Shown: positions 5,917 through 14,561 of the stretch, piece after piece
Numbering within the stretch: position 1 is the stretch's first letter
How the letters are laid out: the number at the start of each line of letters is the position of its first letter
Assembly (NCBI RefSeq): GCF_003944705.1
Contig: NZ_RWIS01000001.1
Span: 682,001 to 746,000, forward strand
DNA from: Hymenobacter metallilatus
GTDB lineage: Bacteria; Bacteroidota; Bacteroidia; Cytophagales; Hymenobacteraceae
Direction: 5' to 3'
DNA length: 64,000 nucleotides
Notes under the pieces: generated by a model
Database searches by the model: none
What the model saw: only the letters and a program-made list of their open reading frames with translations
Told to the model about the DNA's origin: nothing
Made by a program: the position numbers and the translations under genes

Positions 5917-8157
5917 TTACTTAAGGAAGCGCCGCACGGTAGTTTTGCCGGCCGGGCTCGTTACTATCAGCGAATAAACGCCACTGGGCAGCTTGGCCAC
6001 ATCTACCGGGCCCTGGTCGAGCTTACCGGAGGCCAGGGTTTGGCCATACTCATTTACAATGCGGTAGCTGCTACCGGCCAGCTGCAGCTCCGAGGTGAGT
6101 TCCAGGCGGTCGACAGCCGGGTTCGGAAACAGCGTGAGGGTAGGCTGATCATCGGCCTGTTCTTTGGTCGTAGCTACCGCGGTAGCCATGCGGGCGGCGC
6201 CGGCTTGGGTAATGCGCACCCAGTTGAGGTTCCAGCCCCCGCTCTGGGCATAGATGCCGAAATTATAGGTCCCGGCATTGAGGGTGACGGTTTTGGACAC
6301 GGTGGTCCAGCTCTGCCAGCCCCCGGTGGCCGGAATGGCCGTATTGCCGAACTGGATGGCGCCGGCGTTCAGATCCGCGGAGATGGTGCCCCCGCTGGCC
6401 CCGCTGGCTACGCGGTACTCAATGGTGTAGGTGCCGGTGGTGGGGAAGTTGATGTTGTTCCACACCAGGTAGTCGCCGGCATCCACGTAGCCCATGTTCT
6501 GGCCCCCGCCCGCATCCGAGCAGGCTTCCACCGTCATGCCGTTGTTCACGTTGGCCGCTTCGGCTTCCAACTGCCGGCTAAAAGCCGCCGCAGCGGTCCG
6601 CACGCGCAGGGACGTGGTCTTGTCGTTCCAGTTGCTGGCACCTAAAGCATTGTTTACTAGGCAGCTGTTGCCGGCACTACCCACCGTGAGGGAGGCCCCC
6701 GAGTAAGTATCGTTTTCGTAGAGCACTACCTCGTAGCCGCTGTTCACGCGCATGGAGGAAATGTCGTCGTTGAGGATGCCCCGGCTCTGCAAGGCGGCTA
6801 GGGAATAGTCGCCCACGGGCAGGGCCACGGCCGTGCCCGTGTAGTTGCAGTCCTTGTACACGGTGGCCACACCGGTACCCGTTGGCTGCCCCGCAAAACC
6901 GCCCCAGGTAGCCGTTACCTGCGTGGGCTGGGGAGTTTGCAGGGTAGCCGACTGGTCGTTTACGTCGTCATAAGCAAAGCCGTAGCTTTTGTTGTCGAAG
7001 CTCACGCCGGGCAGATGCCAGAAGCGGGCGTAGTAGTTCATAGGAGCCGCCTGGTAGTACTTGGTGGCATCGTAGAAGTTCTGCTGGCCGGGGTTGGCGG
7101 TGCTTACGTCAATTACGTGGCGGTTAATGGCCGCCGTAATCTGGGCCTGCACCACTAAGTCACAGTCTCCGTCGCCCACGCGGTTATCCAGCAGGCCTTT
7201 GCCTTCGAAGGCCATCTGGGTGGTGGGGCGGCCGTTGATGATGCCCGTGCGGCCGGCAAACGCTCCGCTCTGGCCCACCACCGTCAGCCGGTCGTTGCCA
7301 TCAATGCGGCCCTTAAACACGCCCGCGTTGCCGGCGTAGAAAATCAGGTCCGTGCCTTTGTACTTGTTCCAGATGGCATCAATGTAGCTCTTGAAGTATT
7401 GCCCATAGGCCCCGGTGGGTGTGCCGTTGGTACCGTCGCCGAAAGCCGCCGTTTTGCTGGGAAAAGTGATAACGCCGGTCGTGTTGTTCACGGTGCCCTG
7501 AAACTCGGTGGGCACGTTGGCCTTGTAGCGGCTCACGATGTCGGCGGCCGTCAGCAGCTCCCCGGTTTTCTGGTACACGTTGTTGTTGCCGCGTAGCTCT
7601 AGCCCCATAGGATAGTTGAAAGCATCGACGCGGGTGGTGTTGCCGAAGAAACCATACTGGTTGTTCGTTAACTCAATGTTCTCGTGCACAATGCCCTGGT
7701 TTGGGTCGCTGGCGTTTTGCAGGTTGGGCCCGGCGTAGCCGCTGGGTGCCCCGTTGGCCCCAAAGAAATACAGGTACAGCTGCTGCCCCCGCGAGATGTA
7801 CACCCGGCAGCCCGCAATGTAAGGCAGCCGGAACGTCCGGCCCGGAATGGTGCTGAGCCGGAAAAAGCAGGCCGCATACTTCGAGTTCTGTCCCGGGCCG
7901 GTGTTACCATTGATGGTAGGCCCGGTTACCGTATTATAGCTGGGGCTCATGGGCAGCACCTGGCTGTTGGTGGGGTTCACCCACACGTGGTTGCCGTTGG
8001 TATCAATGCCCACAATCCCCACCCACAGGTCGGCGTCCGGGGTGGTGGAGTTGTTGTTGATGGTAAACGGGAGGCTGGTGTTCTGGGCCCAGGCCAGCAG
8101 AGGAAGCAGGTTGCTGAGCACCAGCAGGCACCAGGCAAAAAGAGTACGGTTTTTCAT
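5917..8157 (-). CDS. Secreted GH64 beta-1,3-glucanase with beta/gamma-crystallin, CBM6 and T9SS sorting domain
   Basis: From the ATG at 8157 the protein has 746 aa. A signal peptide (cut after about residue 24, ...LLAWAQ) leads into a GH64 / thaumatin-like beta-1,3-glucanase domain to about residue 430. Landmarks there are LPFTINNNS, WVGIVGID, GRTFRLPYIAGCRVYIS, HENIELT and FNYPMGLELRG. Then come a beta/gamma-crystallin domain (about 455-545) with two calcium-site motifs, NDDISS and NDKTTS, and a CBM6 (about 550-670, EAEAANVNNG ... GGWQSW). Last is a type A T9SS sorting domain (LFPNPAVDRLEL ... PSGVYSLIV). GH64 enzymes release laminaripentaose-type products from beta-1,3-glucan. The upstream region carries two copies of the motif shared with the GH16 and susC genes, which ties it to that locus despite the 6 kb between them. 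A longer frame to 8253 lacks a signal peptide at its start. Confidence 0.9.
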   Translation of the reverse strand: MKNRTLFAWCLLVLSNLLPLLAWAQNTSLPFTINNNSTTPDADLWVGIVGIDTNGNHVWVNPTNSQVLPMSPSYNTVTGPTINGNTGPGQNSKYAACFFRLSTIPGRTFRLPYIAGCRVYISRGQQLYLYFFGANGAPSGYAGPNLQNASDPNQGIVHENIELTNNQYGFFGNTTRVDAFNYPMGLELRGNNNVYQKTGELLTAADIVSRYKANVPTEFQGTVNNTTGVITFPSKTAAFGDGTNGTPTGAYGQYFKSYIDAIWNKYKGTDLIFYAGNAGVFKGRIDGNDRLTVVGQSGAFAGRTGIINGRPTTQMAFEGKGLLDNRVGDGDCDLVVQAQITAAINRHVIDVSTANPGQQNFYDATKYYQAAPMNYYARFWHLPGVSFDNKSYGFAYDDVNDQSATLQTPQPTQVTATWGGFAGQPTGTGVATVYKDCNYTGTAVALPVGDYSLAALQSRGILNDDISSMRVNSGYEVVLYENDTYSGASLTVGSAGNSCLVNNALGASNWNDKTTSLRVRTAAAAFSRQLEAEAANVNNGMTVEACSDAGGGQNMGYVDAGDYLVWNNINFPTTGTYTIEYRVASGASGGTISADLNAGAIQFGNTAIPATGGWQSWTTVSKTVTLNAGTYNFGIYAQSGGWNLNWVRITQAGAARMATAVATTKEQADDQPTLTLFPNPAVDRLELTSELQLAGSSYRIVNEYGQTLASGKLDQGPVDVAKLPSGVYSLIVTSPAGKTTVRRFLK

Positions 8158-8224
8158 GGGTAGGAATTTGGTTGAGGAAAAGAAAGATGAGCAGCTGCCG
8201 TGCCCCGGCGGGCGTTGCGGCCCG

Positions 8225-8254
8225 CCAATGTACTGGCCCGCACCGCTCCGCAAA
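8225..8254 (-). promoter_or_regulatory. Candidate promoter of the GH64 gene
   Basis: On the minus strand TTTG (8254-8251) is followed after 18 bases by TACATTGG (8232-8225). This is close to the Bacteroidota TTTG-N19-21-TAnnTTTG consensus, with one base off in the -7 box. It lies about 65 bases before the GH64 ATG. Confidence 0.5.
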
Positions 8255-8287
8255 GCCTCCCGATATGCGCCCGATTCACGCTCTTTC

Positions 8288-8390
8288 GGTTAGCCCACAC
8301 TTACCCACCTGCTTACCGCACACGCCGGCCTGGGCTCTGGTTTTACTGCTGCCAACCACGCAGTACCCACGCGGCACTTAGCGCACACGC
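8288..8390 (-). promoter_or_regulatory. Tandem GCGTGTGC-type sites upstream of GH64
   Basis: Two direct copies lie on the GH64 strand. One starts at 8390 (GCGTGTGCGCTAAGTG) and one at 8325 (GCGTGTGCGGTAAG, followed by TAACC ending at 8288). They are 65 bases apart. The second copy matches sites upstream of the large GH16 gene (14635) and susC (23703). This suggests a shared operator. No binding protein is proven. The rest of the 8158-8508 interval holds only these sites and the two divergent promoters. Confidence 0.6.
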
Positions 8391-8495
8391 CGGCGGCGGC
8401 TATGTGCCGGCCCGATGCCTAAATTTTGCACGGAGCTCCCCGGGTTGCGGCCACGCGCAGTTTGGGCACCTTATTTCCCCGTCGGCATTTCCGCT

Positions 8496-8503
8496 TACCT
8501 TTG
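8496..8503 (+). promoter_or_regulatory. -7 box of glyA
   Basis: TACCTTTG is an exact TAnnTTTG match ending five bases before the glyA ATG. Transcription would begin at or beside the start codon. Confidence 0.55.
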
Positions 8504-8508
8504 GCCAT

Positions 8509-9801
8509 ATGGAAACGCACGCCACCACCCTCACCCTCGATACCGCCGTCTTCGATCTGATTCAGAAGGAGAAAGAGCGGCAAACCCACGGCCTTGAGCT
8601 CATTGCCTCCGAGAACTACGTTTCGGAACAAGTGATGCGCGCCCAGGGCTCCATCCTCACCAACAAGTACGCCGAGGGCCTGCCTGGGAAGCGGTACTAT
8701 GGGGGCTGCGAAGTGGTCGACCAGATCGAGCAGCTGGCCATCGACCGGGCCAAGCAGCTGTTTGGTGTGGAGTGGGTGAACGTGCAGCCTCACTCCGGGG
8801 CCCAGGCCAACGCCGCCGTGATGCTGGCCGTGCTCCAGCCCGGCGACAAAATTCTGGGCTTCGACCTGAGCCACGGCGGCCACCTCACCCACGGCTCCCC
8901 CGTCAACTTTTCGGGCAAGCTCTACCGGCCCAGCTTCTACGGCGTGGAGCCCGAAACCGGCCTCATCGACTGGCAGAAAGTAAAGGAAACCGCCCGCCGC
9001 GAGCAGCCTAAACTCATCATCTGCGGGGCCTCGGCCTACTCCCGCGACTGGGACTACCAGGCCCTGCGCGAAGCCGCCGACGAAGTGGGCGCTTTGCTGC
9101 TGGCCGATATTTCCCACCCCTCGGGTCTCATTGCCAAGGGCTTGCTGAACTCGCCCTTCGAGCACTGCCACATTGTAACCACCACCACCCACAAAACCCT
9201 GCGCGGCCCCCGCGGCGGCCTTATTATGCTGGGTAAAGACTTCGAAAACCCTTTCGGCCTGAAAACTCCGAAAGGCGAAATCCGGATGATGAGCAGCCTG
9301 CTCGACGGGGCCGTATTCCCCGGCACCCAGGGCGGCCCCCTGGAGCACGTCATCGGGGCCAAGGCCGTGGCGTTTGGCGAGGCCCTGAGCGACGCCTACA
9401 CGGAGTACACTCACCAGGTAATCCGCAACGCCCAGGCGCTGGCCAACGGCTTCCTGGAGCGCGGCTACCAGATTATCTCGGGCGGCACCGACAACCACCT
9501 GATGTTGATTGACTTACGCAGCAAAGGCCTTACCGGCAAACTGGCCGAAAACACCCTCATCAAGGCCGACATTACCATCAACAAGAACATGGTGCCCTTC
9601 GATGATAAGTCGCCCTTCGTAACCAGCGGTATGCGCATCGGCTCGGCCGCCGTAACTACCCGTGGCCTTAAGGAAACCGATATGGCCCGTATCGTGGGCT
9701 TCATTGATGAGGTGCTGACCCATAACGCCGACGATGCCCGTATTCTGCGGGTACGCGGCGAGATTAACGAGTGGATGCAGCAGTACCCGCTCTTTTCCTA
9801 A
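8509..9801 (+). CDS. glyA: Serine hydroxymethyltransferase
   Basis: GlyA interconverts serine and glycine with tetrahydrofolate, supplying one-carbon units. The 430-aa protein is full length. It has [11 protein letters not shown] near the N-terminus, [15 protein letters not shown], the PLP site [14 protein letters not shown] with the Schiff-base lysine at K229, and the C-terminal [12 protein letters not shown]. The start at 8509 is fixed by conservation (METHATT...) and the adjacent promoter box. The frame stays open 309 bases upstream, but that part has GH64 promoter signals on the other strand and is not coding. It is divergent from the GH64 gene and is followed by a palindrome and tatC. 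Confidence 0.97.
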   Translation: METHATTLTLDTAVFDLIQKEKERQTHGLELIASENYVSEQVMRAQGSILTNKYAEGLPGKRYYGGCEVVDQIEQLAIDRAKQLFGVEWVNVQPHSGAQANAAVMLAVLQPGDKILGFDLSHGGHLTHGSPVNFSGKLYRPSFYGVEPETGLIDWQKVKETARREQPKLIICGASAYSRDWDYQALREAADEVGALLLADISHPSGLIAKGLLNSPFEHCHIVTTTTHKTLRGPRGGLIMLGKDFENPFGLKTPKGEIRMMSSLLDGAVFPGTQGGPLEHVIGAKAVAFGEALSDAYTEYTHQVIRNAQALANGFLERGYQIISGGTDNHLMLIDLRSKGLTGKLAENTLIKADITINKNMVPFDDKSPFVTSGMRIGSAAVTTRGLKETDMARIVGFIDEVLTHNADDARILRVRGEINEWMQQYPLFS

Positions 9802-9803
9802 TC

Positions 9804-9925
9804 AATGGGTGAATGAGGGAATGTGCAGTAGAAAAGGCCCACTGCCTACATCTTGATGTAGCTGTTTTCCGTTTGTCTGCTCTGACTATTCACTTGCCGC
9901 ACGCTCATCCCCTCATTCACCCATT
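9804..9925. repeat. Junction palindrome between glyA and tatC
   Basis: AATGGGTGAATGAGGG (9804-9819) is matched by its inverse complement at 9910-9925. The interior has further short inverted segments, so a long imperfect hairpin is possible. It fills almost the whole spacer between glyA and tatC. Confidence 0.7.
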
Positions 9926-9939
9926 CACGCATTCATTCA

Positions 9940-10797
9940 TTGGAGCCAACTCAACCTGCGCTGGGCGACCAGCAGGAAATGTCGTTTATCGACCACCTGG
10001 AGGCGCTGCGCTGGCACGTTATCCGGGCCGTTATTGCCGTAGTGGTGTTTGCTACGGGTGCTTTCTTTGCCAAAGACTTTTTGTTCCACGACCTGATTCT
10101 GGGACCTTCCCGCCCTGATTTCTGGACGTATAAAATGCTGTGCAGGGCCGGTGCGGCGCTCCATGCTCAGGGCCTGTGCGTGGATAAAATTGACTTTGTG
10201 ATTCAGAACCGCGAGATGAGCGGGCAGCTTTCCATGCACCTCAGCTCGGCCTTTGTGGTGGGACTGGTGCTGGGCTTTCCCTATCTGTTCTGGGAAATCT
10301 GGCGCTTTATTAAGCCGGGGCTGTATCCGCACGAGCGGGCCAACTCCCGGGGAGCCGTGTTTTTCGTGTCTATTCTGTTTGTGCTGGGTTTGCTGTTCGG
10401 CTACTACATAGCCGCACCCATGAGCATCAACTTTCTGGCGGGCTACGTGGTGGATGCCACCATCGAAAACCAGATTGACATGCAGAGCTACATCAGCACG
10501 CTCATGACCATGACTCTCTCGTGCGCCTTCGTGTTTGAGTTGCCCATGATTGTATTCTTCCTGGCCAAAGCCGGACTGATTACGCCCGAAATCATGCGCG
10601 TGTACCGCAAGCACGCCATTGTGGTCATTCTCATCATTGCCGCCATCATTACTCCGCCCGATATTTCGGCCCAGCTGATTGTGACGGTACCCATTATGCT
10701 GCTCTACGAGCTGAGCATCAATATTGCCCGCATTGTTGGGCGTAGCCGCACTGCCTCCCTCAACGCCCAGCTGGCCGATAACCAGGGAATAGCTTAA
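9940..10797 (+). CDS. tatC: Sec-independent protein translocase subunit TatC
   Basis: TatC is the signal-peptide receptor of the twin-arginine export system in the inner membrane. The 285-aa form has the conserved start MSFIDHLEALRW and six hydrophobic segments. FPYLFWEIWRFIKPGLYPHER follows the second membrane region, and ITPPDISAQ sits before the last helices. The start shown is a TTG at 9940 (METPT-type leader); an ATG at 9979, just before SFIDHLE, is an equally good alternative and would give 272 aa. No tatA/B is in the window. The upstream spacer is a palindrome. Confidence 0.95.
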   Translation: MEPTQPALGDQQEMSFIDHLEALRWHVIRAVIAVVVFATGAFFAKDFLFHDLILGPSRPDFWTYKMLCRAGAALHAQGLCVDKIDFVIQNREMSGQLSMHLSSAFVVGLVLGFPYLFWEIWRFIKPGLYPHERANSRGAVFFVSILFVLGLLFGYYIAAPMSINFLAGYVVDATIENQIDMQSYISTLMTMTLSCAFVFELPMIVFFLAKAGLITPEIMRVYRKHAIVVILIIAAIITPPDISAQLIVTVPIMLLYELSINIARIVGRSRTASLNAQLADNQGIA

Positions 10798-10895
10798 CAA
10801 TGTGGTGAATATGAGAAATGTGGTGGAATGTAGCCTAAGAACCGTATTCCATTGCATTTTCCACATTTGCCACATTCCACCACATTCTTCACATT
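10798..10895. repeat. Junction palindrome between tatC and rpiB
   Basis: The left side contains AATGTGGTGAA and AATGTGGTGGAATG. The right side contains CCACATTTGCCACATTCC and CACCACATTCTTCACATT. The arms are imperfect inverted copies made of short ATGTGG-type units. It ends three bases before the rpiB start codon. Confidence 0.65.
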
Positions 10896-10898
10896 AAG

Positions 10899-11327
10899 AT
10901 GAAACTTGCCATCGGCTCCGACCACGCGGGCTTTGAGTACAAGCAGATGCTGCTGCAATGGCTGCGCGACAACGGCTACGAGGTGCAGGACTTCGGTACC
11001 CATTCGCCGGACTCGGTTGACTACCCCGACTATGTGCACCCGCTGGCCCTGGCCGTGGAACGGGGGGATTTTGAGCGGGGCATTTTACTCTGCGGCTCGG
11101 CCAACGGGGTGTGCATTACGGCCAATAAGCACCAGGGCATTCGGGCAGGCCTGGCCTGGGAGCCGGAAGTAGCCTCGTTGATTCGGCAGCACAATGATGC
11201 CAACGTGGTATGCGTTCCGGCGCGTTTCGTGGATGAAGAAACCGCCCGCGCCATCATCAGCCAGTTTCTGAATACCGCCTTTGAAGGCGGCCGCCACCAA
11301 ACCCGCGTGAATAAAATCAGCTGCTAA
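10899..11327 (+). CDS. rpiB: Ribose-5-phosphate isomerase B
   Basis: RpiB interconverts ribose 5-phosphate and ribulose 5-phosphate in the pentose phosphate pathway. The 142-aa protein has the LacA/RpiB-family features: MKLAIGSDHAGFEYK at the start, GYEVQDFGTHS, DYPDYVHPLA, and the catalytic cysteine C65 in LLCGSANGV. HNDANVVCVPARF follows in the C-terminal half. Length is normal. The ATG directly follows a palindrome, with no obvious ribosome-binding site, and the gene converges with the TetR gene. Confidence 0.97.
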   Translation: MKLAIGSDHAGFEYKQMLLQWLRDNGYEVQDFGTHSPDSVDYPDYVHPLALAVERGDFERGILLCGSANGVCITANKHQGIRAGLAWEPEVASLIRQHNDANVVCVPARFVDEETARAIISQFLNTAFEGGRHQTRVNKISC

Positions 11328-11339
11328 CCCTGAAGCAGG

Positions 11340-11435
11340 AACGTAAAGCAGCCGTAAAAGAGCAGGGGCTGTTTCGGTAGCGCTGGAAACCACGCCGTCG
11401 GAACAGTCCCTGCTCTTTTACGGCTGCTTTGCGTT
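11340..11435. repeat. Junction palindrome between rpiB and the TetR gene
   Basis: The arms at about 11340-11374 and 11401-11435 are near-perfect inverted copies of AACGTAAAGCAGCCGTAAAA and the following bases, with two mismatches and one indel. The right arm overlaps the stop codon of the TetR-family gene. It is well placed to terminate both convergent transcripts. Confidence 0.85.
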
Positions 11436-12045
11436 ACATTTTATCCAGCAGGGGGCCTACTTTGCGCAGGCCGGCCGTGGTGCAGAGGCCGCGCACGTAG
11501 GGCACACACACGTTGCGGTACACATCGGCCAGGCTGAAGTAGTCGGGCGGAAAATACTGCTCATTCACAACCAGCCCGAACAGGGCCAGCAGAATATGGG
11601 CCGTGGCACGGGCATCCAGCTCGGCGCGGAACTGCCCTTCCCGGATTCCCTCCTGCAGCAGGCGCACCAGCAGCGGCTGGGAGTAGGTAGTCAGATACTC
11701 CTGAATAAGGGCCCAGGACTCCGGATACCGCTCCCGCATTACGTGGTAATCGTGGTGGGGGGAGCGGCGCAGCTCGTGCACACTGTGGTGCAGGATGGCC
11801 AGCAGCCCTTCGGCGGGAGTAGCCAGATTGGTCAGCAGCTGATTGTGCTCCTGGCGCTGCCGGCTCAGGTTGCGCTGGGTAACGGCGTAGAGCAGCTCGG
11901 CCTTGGAGCCAAACACCTCCCGAAAAGCAGCCGGTGAAAGGTCCAGCTCTGCGGCGAGCTGTTCTTCGTGCACAAGCCCTACCCCTACCTGGCGGAATAG
12001 GGTATTGGCGCGGTCAAGTAATTGCTGGAGTACAAGTTCCTCCAT
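11434..12045 (-). CDS. TetR/AcrR-family transcriptional regulator
   Basis: The 203-aa protein has an N-terminal helix-turn-helix of the TetR type (LLDRANTLFRQVGVGLVHEEQLAAELDLSPAAFREVFGSK in outline, residues about 8-50). An all-helical ligand/dimerisation domain follows. The ATG at 12045 is preferred over an in-frame TTG four codons upstream. It precedes two carotenoid genes on the same strand, which lie upstream of it, but it is separated from the nearer one by only 71 bases. Local control of pigment genes is possible but unproven. Its ligand is unknown. Confidence 0.85.
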   Translation of the reverse strand: MEELVLQQLLDRANTLFRQVGVGLVHEEQLAAELDLSPAAFREVFGSKAELLYAVTQRNLSRQRQEHNQLLTNLATPAEGLLAILHHSVHELRRSPHHDYHVMRERYPESWALIQEYLTTYSQPLLVRLLQEGIREGQFRAELDARATAHILLALFGLVVNEQYFPPDYFSLADVYRNVCVPYVRGLCTTAGLRKVGPLLDKM

Positions 12046-12116
12046 GAGGATGGGCAAAAAATTAGTACTATATTCCTATCCACACGGTCCGGCGCCACCC
12101 ATAACGCCGCAAAGCC

Positions 12117-12800
12117 TCAGAGTAGCATACCCAGTGCGAAAAAAAACAGCAGTTGCACCAGGTACACAAAGGGCACCAAGGCATTCCGCTTATCGAATTC
12201 TACCCGATTGAAGTACACCTGCAGGATGAGGCTAACTGCAAACCACCCTTTGAAGTTCAACAGCGGAATTACATCGTACTGCCAACGCCAGAAGTCGTAC
12301 CGGACGGCGACGGGCTCAATACAAATATCAAGCCCAACCATGAGCAAAGCGGCTACCAGAGCCCGTAAAAAATCCGGCAGGGGCAGATAGCGCGCCAGTA
12401 CCCCAGCCGAGTACGTGAGCATCAGCCAGTTTACCCCAATCAGCAAAGGCACGTCCAGCCACTTCGGCCCCAGCGTAGCCCCGTACTCATACTGCCCGAA
12501 CAGCAGCCCCGTACGGATACCTACTACCTCTACCAGAAATCCTACCAGCGCCACTACCACGCAAAAGCCCCAGAAGGCAGCCGTACGGCGCGGCTGAAAG
12601 GCCAGCAGCAACCCTAGCGTGAGCAATAGGTTCAGGGGCACAAACTGCAGGTAGAAGCTGGGGTCCTGGGAAAAGGCCAGCCCCAGAAATCCGGTGGTGT
12701 GAAACAGCAGCAGAATACCCTGCGCCCAGCGCAAACGCCGCTTCTGCACATCGGGAGCAGCCGTAGCCGGCGGAGAAAGTTGTTGCGTTGGTTCAGGCAT
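12117..12800 (-). CDS. Carotenoid biosynthesis membrane protein (CruF / DUF422 family)
   Basis: The 227-aa polytopic protein, with about seven hydrophobic segments, matches the carotenoid-synthesis family that includes the 1',2'-hydratase CruF. Landmarks are VEVVGIRTGLLFGQYEYG, GVNWLMLTY and DICIEPVAVRYDFWRW, with charged and histidine-free membrane-flanking motifs typical of the family. It lies 103 bases downstream of a CrtI-type desaturase gene on the same strand. In flexixanthin- and myxol-producing Bacteroidota a hydratase adds the 1'-hydroxyl that a desaturase then requires, so the pair makes biochemical sense. The precise step is inferred from family and context. Confidence 0.85.
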   Translation of the reverse strand: MPEPTQQLSPPATAAPDVQKRRLRWAQGILLLFHTTGFLGLAFSQDPSFYLQFVPLNLLLTLGLLLAFQPRRTAAFWGFCVVVALVGFLVEVVGIRTGLLFGQYEYGATLGPKWLDVPLLIGVNWLMLTYSAGVLARYLPLPDFLRALVAALLMVGLDICIEPVAVRYDFWRWQYDVIPLLNFKGWFAVSLILQVYFNRVEFDKRNALVPFVYLVQLLFFFALGMLL

Positions 12801-12889
12801 GGAGAAGGAATTAAAACTGAGACGTAGAAATTGAGAATGACTGCCCCAGCCCTTGTTCAGGACCTAACAACCTGTCATTCAAACAATTT

Positions 12890-12917
12890 TTACTTCTTCA
12901 TTTTTAATTTTTAATTA
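12890..12917. repeat. AT-rich repeat overlapping a gene end
   Basis: This is a TTTTTAATTTTTAATT / CTTCATTTTT stretch, the same family as the patch inside lnt at 241-347. It supplies the last three codons and the TAA stop of the carotenoid desaturase gene at 12904. Confidence 0.6.
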
Positions 12918-14397
12918 AGTCAGAGACAATGCGGGCCGAGAGCAGGCACAGCGGAATACCGCCGCCGGGGTGTACGGATCCGCCACAAAAGTACAGCCCT
13001 GGCACCTGGTCCGAAAAATTAGGGTGGCGCAAGAAGGCGGCCAGCGGATTGTTGCTGGAACTCCCATACAACGCCCCCCCGAACGAAGACGTTCGGGCCT
13101 CGATGCCGGGAGGGTCCCATACCTGCTCGGCCCGTATTACGCCTGCCACATCGGTACCCAGCGCCTGGCTAACGCGCCTGAGCACGGCCGTGCGGGTTCG
13201 TTGCACCAGCTCGGGCCAGTTCTGGCCCTGGTTATGGGGTACGTTTACCATCACAAACCAGTTTTCGTGGCCGGGTGGGGCATCGGTGGGCGTATGGCCA
13301 CTGGTGATGTTCACGTACACCGTAGGGTCGTCGGCAATGGTTTTGTCCCGAAAAATGGCCTCAAACTCGCGCCGGTAATCCTGGGAGAAGAAGATGTTGT
13401 GCACCCCCAGCTCCGGAAAGCGCCGGGCAATACCCCAGTAAAAAATCAGGGCCGACGAGGAGCGGGGCTGGCGCAGGGTGCGCTCCGGGGCAGGTTGCCG
13501 GGGGAGCAGCCGCCGGTAAGTGGGCACCACATCCATATTACTGACCACAACGGCGGCCGGATGTTCGCCCCGGGCCGTGCGCACCCCGGCTACCCGCCCC
13601 CCGGCCGTCAAGATTTCCAGTACCGGCTCCTGGTAGCGGAACTGCACGCCCAGCTCCTGGGCCAGCCGCACCAGGCTCCGGGCAATAGCATAGATACCGC
13701 CCTCGGGATAATAGGCCCCCAGCCCATGCTCCAGGTGCGGAATCAGACTGAGGGTAGCCGGGGCCTGGTAGGGGTCAGAACCGTTGTAGGTGGCAAACCG
13801 GTCGAAGAGCTGCACCAGGCGCGGGTCCTGAAAAGCAGCCGCGTGGCGCTGGTGCATGGTACTGGTGAGGCCCAGCTGAGGCAGCGCCGCCAGTGCCTTC
13901 AATACCTCGGGGCTGAGGTAGGTACGGGCTTTGTGCAGCGACTTTTGCAGAAACGTGCCCGCCGTGGCCTCGTAGGCCCGGCCGCTACGCCGCAGGAACC
14001 GGAGCACTTCGGCGGCGGGTACCTGCAGCTTTTCCTCTACCTCCCGGGCAAACCGCTCCTCATCGGCCCAGGCCGTAAGGCGGGTGCCATCGGCAAAGAA
14101 GTACTGGGTAATGGGGTCGAGGCGCTGGTAGCGGAAATAGTCCTGGGGGTTGCGGCCAGCCAGCCGGAACAGCTCATCCACCAGATGGGGCAGCGTGAAT
14201 AAGGATGGCCCCCCATCGAAGCGGTAGCCACCGGGCAGCTCCAGTTGATGCATCTTGCCCCCAAACGACTCCTGGGCTTCAAATACCGTAACGCGGTGCC
14301 CCTGCACGGCTAGCCGCACGGCCGTGGCTATGCCGGCAATGCCAGCCCCGATAATAGCAGCGGGCTGGGGGGGGCTGGGGGAGGTAGAGTGCAGCAC
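12904..14397 (-). CDS. CrtI-family carotenoid desaturase (probable CrtD, 1-hydroxycarotenoid 3,4-desaturase)
   Basis: The 497-aa flavoprotein has an N-terminal dinucleotide-binding motif (IIGAGIAGIATAVRLA, residues about 14-30). The phytoene-desaturase signatures GGKMHQLELPGGYRFDGGPS and the C-terminal FAD motif PGLYFCGGSVHPGGGIPLCL are also present. The protein is full length. CrtI-type enzymes insert double bonds into carotenes. Pairing with the CruF-like gene downstream favours CrtD (3',4'-desaturation of a 1'-hydroxylated carotenoid) over phytoene desaturation, but sequence alone does not settle this. The stop codon lies in an AT-rich repeat. Confidence 0.85.
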   Translation of the reverse strand: MLHSTSPSPPQPAAIIGAGIAGIATAVRLAVQGHRVTVFEAQESFGGKMHQLELPGGYRFDGGPSLFTLPHLVDELFRLAGRNPQDYFRYQRLDPITQYFFADGTRLTAWADEERFAREVEEKLQVPAAEVLRFLRRSGRAYEATAGTFLQKSLHKARTYLSPEVLKALAALPQLGLTSTMHQRHAAAFQDPRLVQLFDRFATYNGSDPYQAPATLSLIPHLEHGLGAYYPEGGIYAIARSLVRLAQELGVQFRYQEPVLEILTAGGRVAGVRTARGEHPAAVVVSNMDVVPTYRRLLPRQPAPERTLRQPRSSSALIFYWGIARRFPELGVHNIFFSQDYRREFEAIFRDKTIADDPTVYVNITSGHTPTDAPPGHENWFVMVNVPHNQGQNWPELVQRTRTAVLRRVSQALGTDVAGVIRAEQVWDPPGIEARTSSFGGALYGSSSNNPLAAFLRHPNFSDQVPGLYFCGGSVHPGGGIPLCLLSARIVSDLIKN

Positions 14398-14561
14398 GGA
14401 GGTAAGTAGCAGGAATGAAAGACGCGCCGGGCGCGGTGCCCACGCGAAGAACGGAGTATCGGAGGCGGTAACACAAGCCGGCTTCCATAAATGTTTGCGC
14501 CGGCCCAGGTACCAGCCGAAAAAGCGTACTGCCAGAAAAATAATTACGCAAAGCCCGCACT

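Noticed and set aside
5264..8157. Sigma/anti-sigma pair as dedicated regulator of the GH64 gene
   Set aside because: They read in the same direction, but GH64 is upstream with its own promoter and shares its upstream motif with the distant GH16 and susC genes, and the SusC lacks a signalling domain.
9813..10118. A protein starting in the glyA-tatC spacer
   Set aside because: The frame runs out of the palindrome into another frame of tatC and shows no domain.
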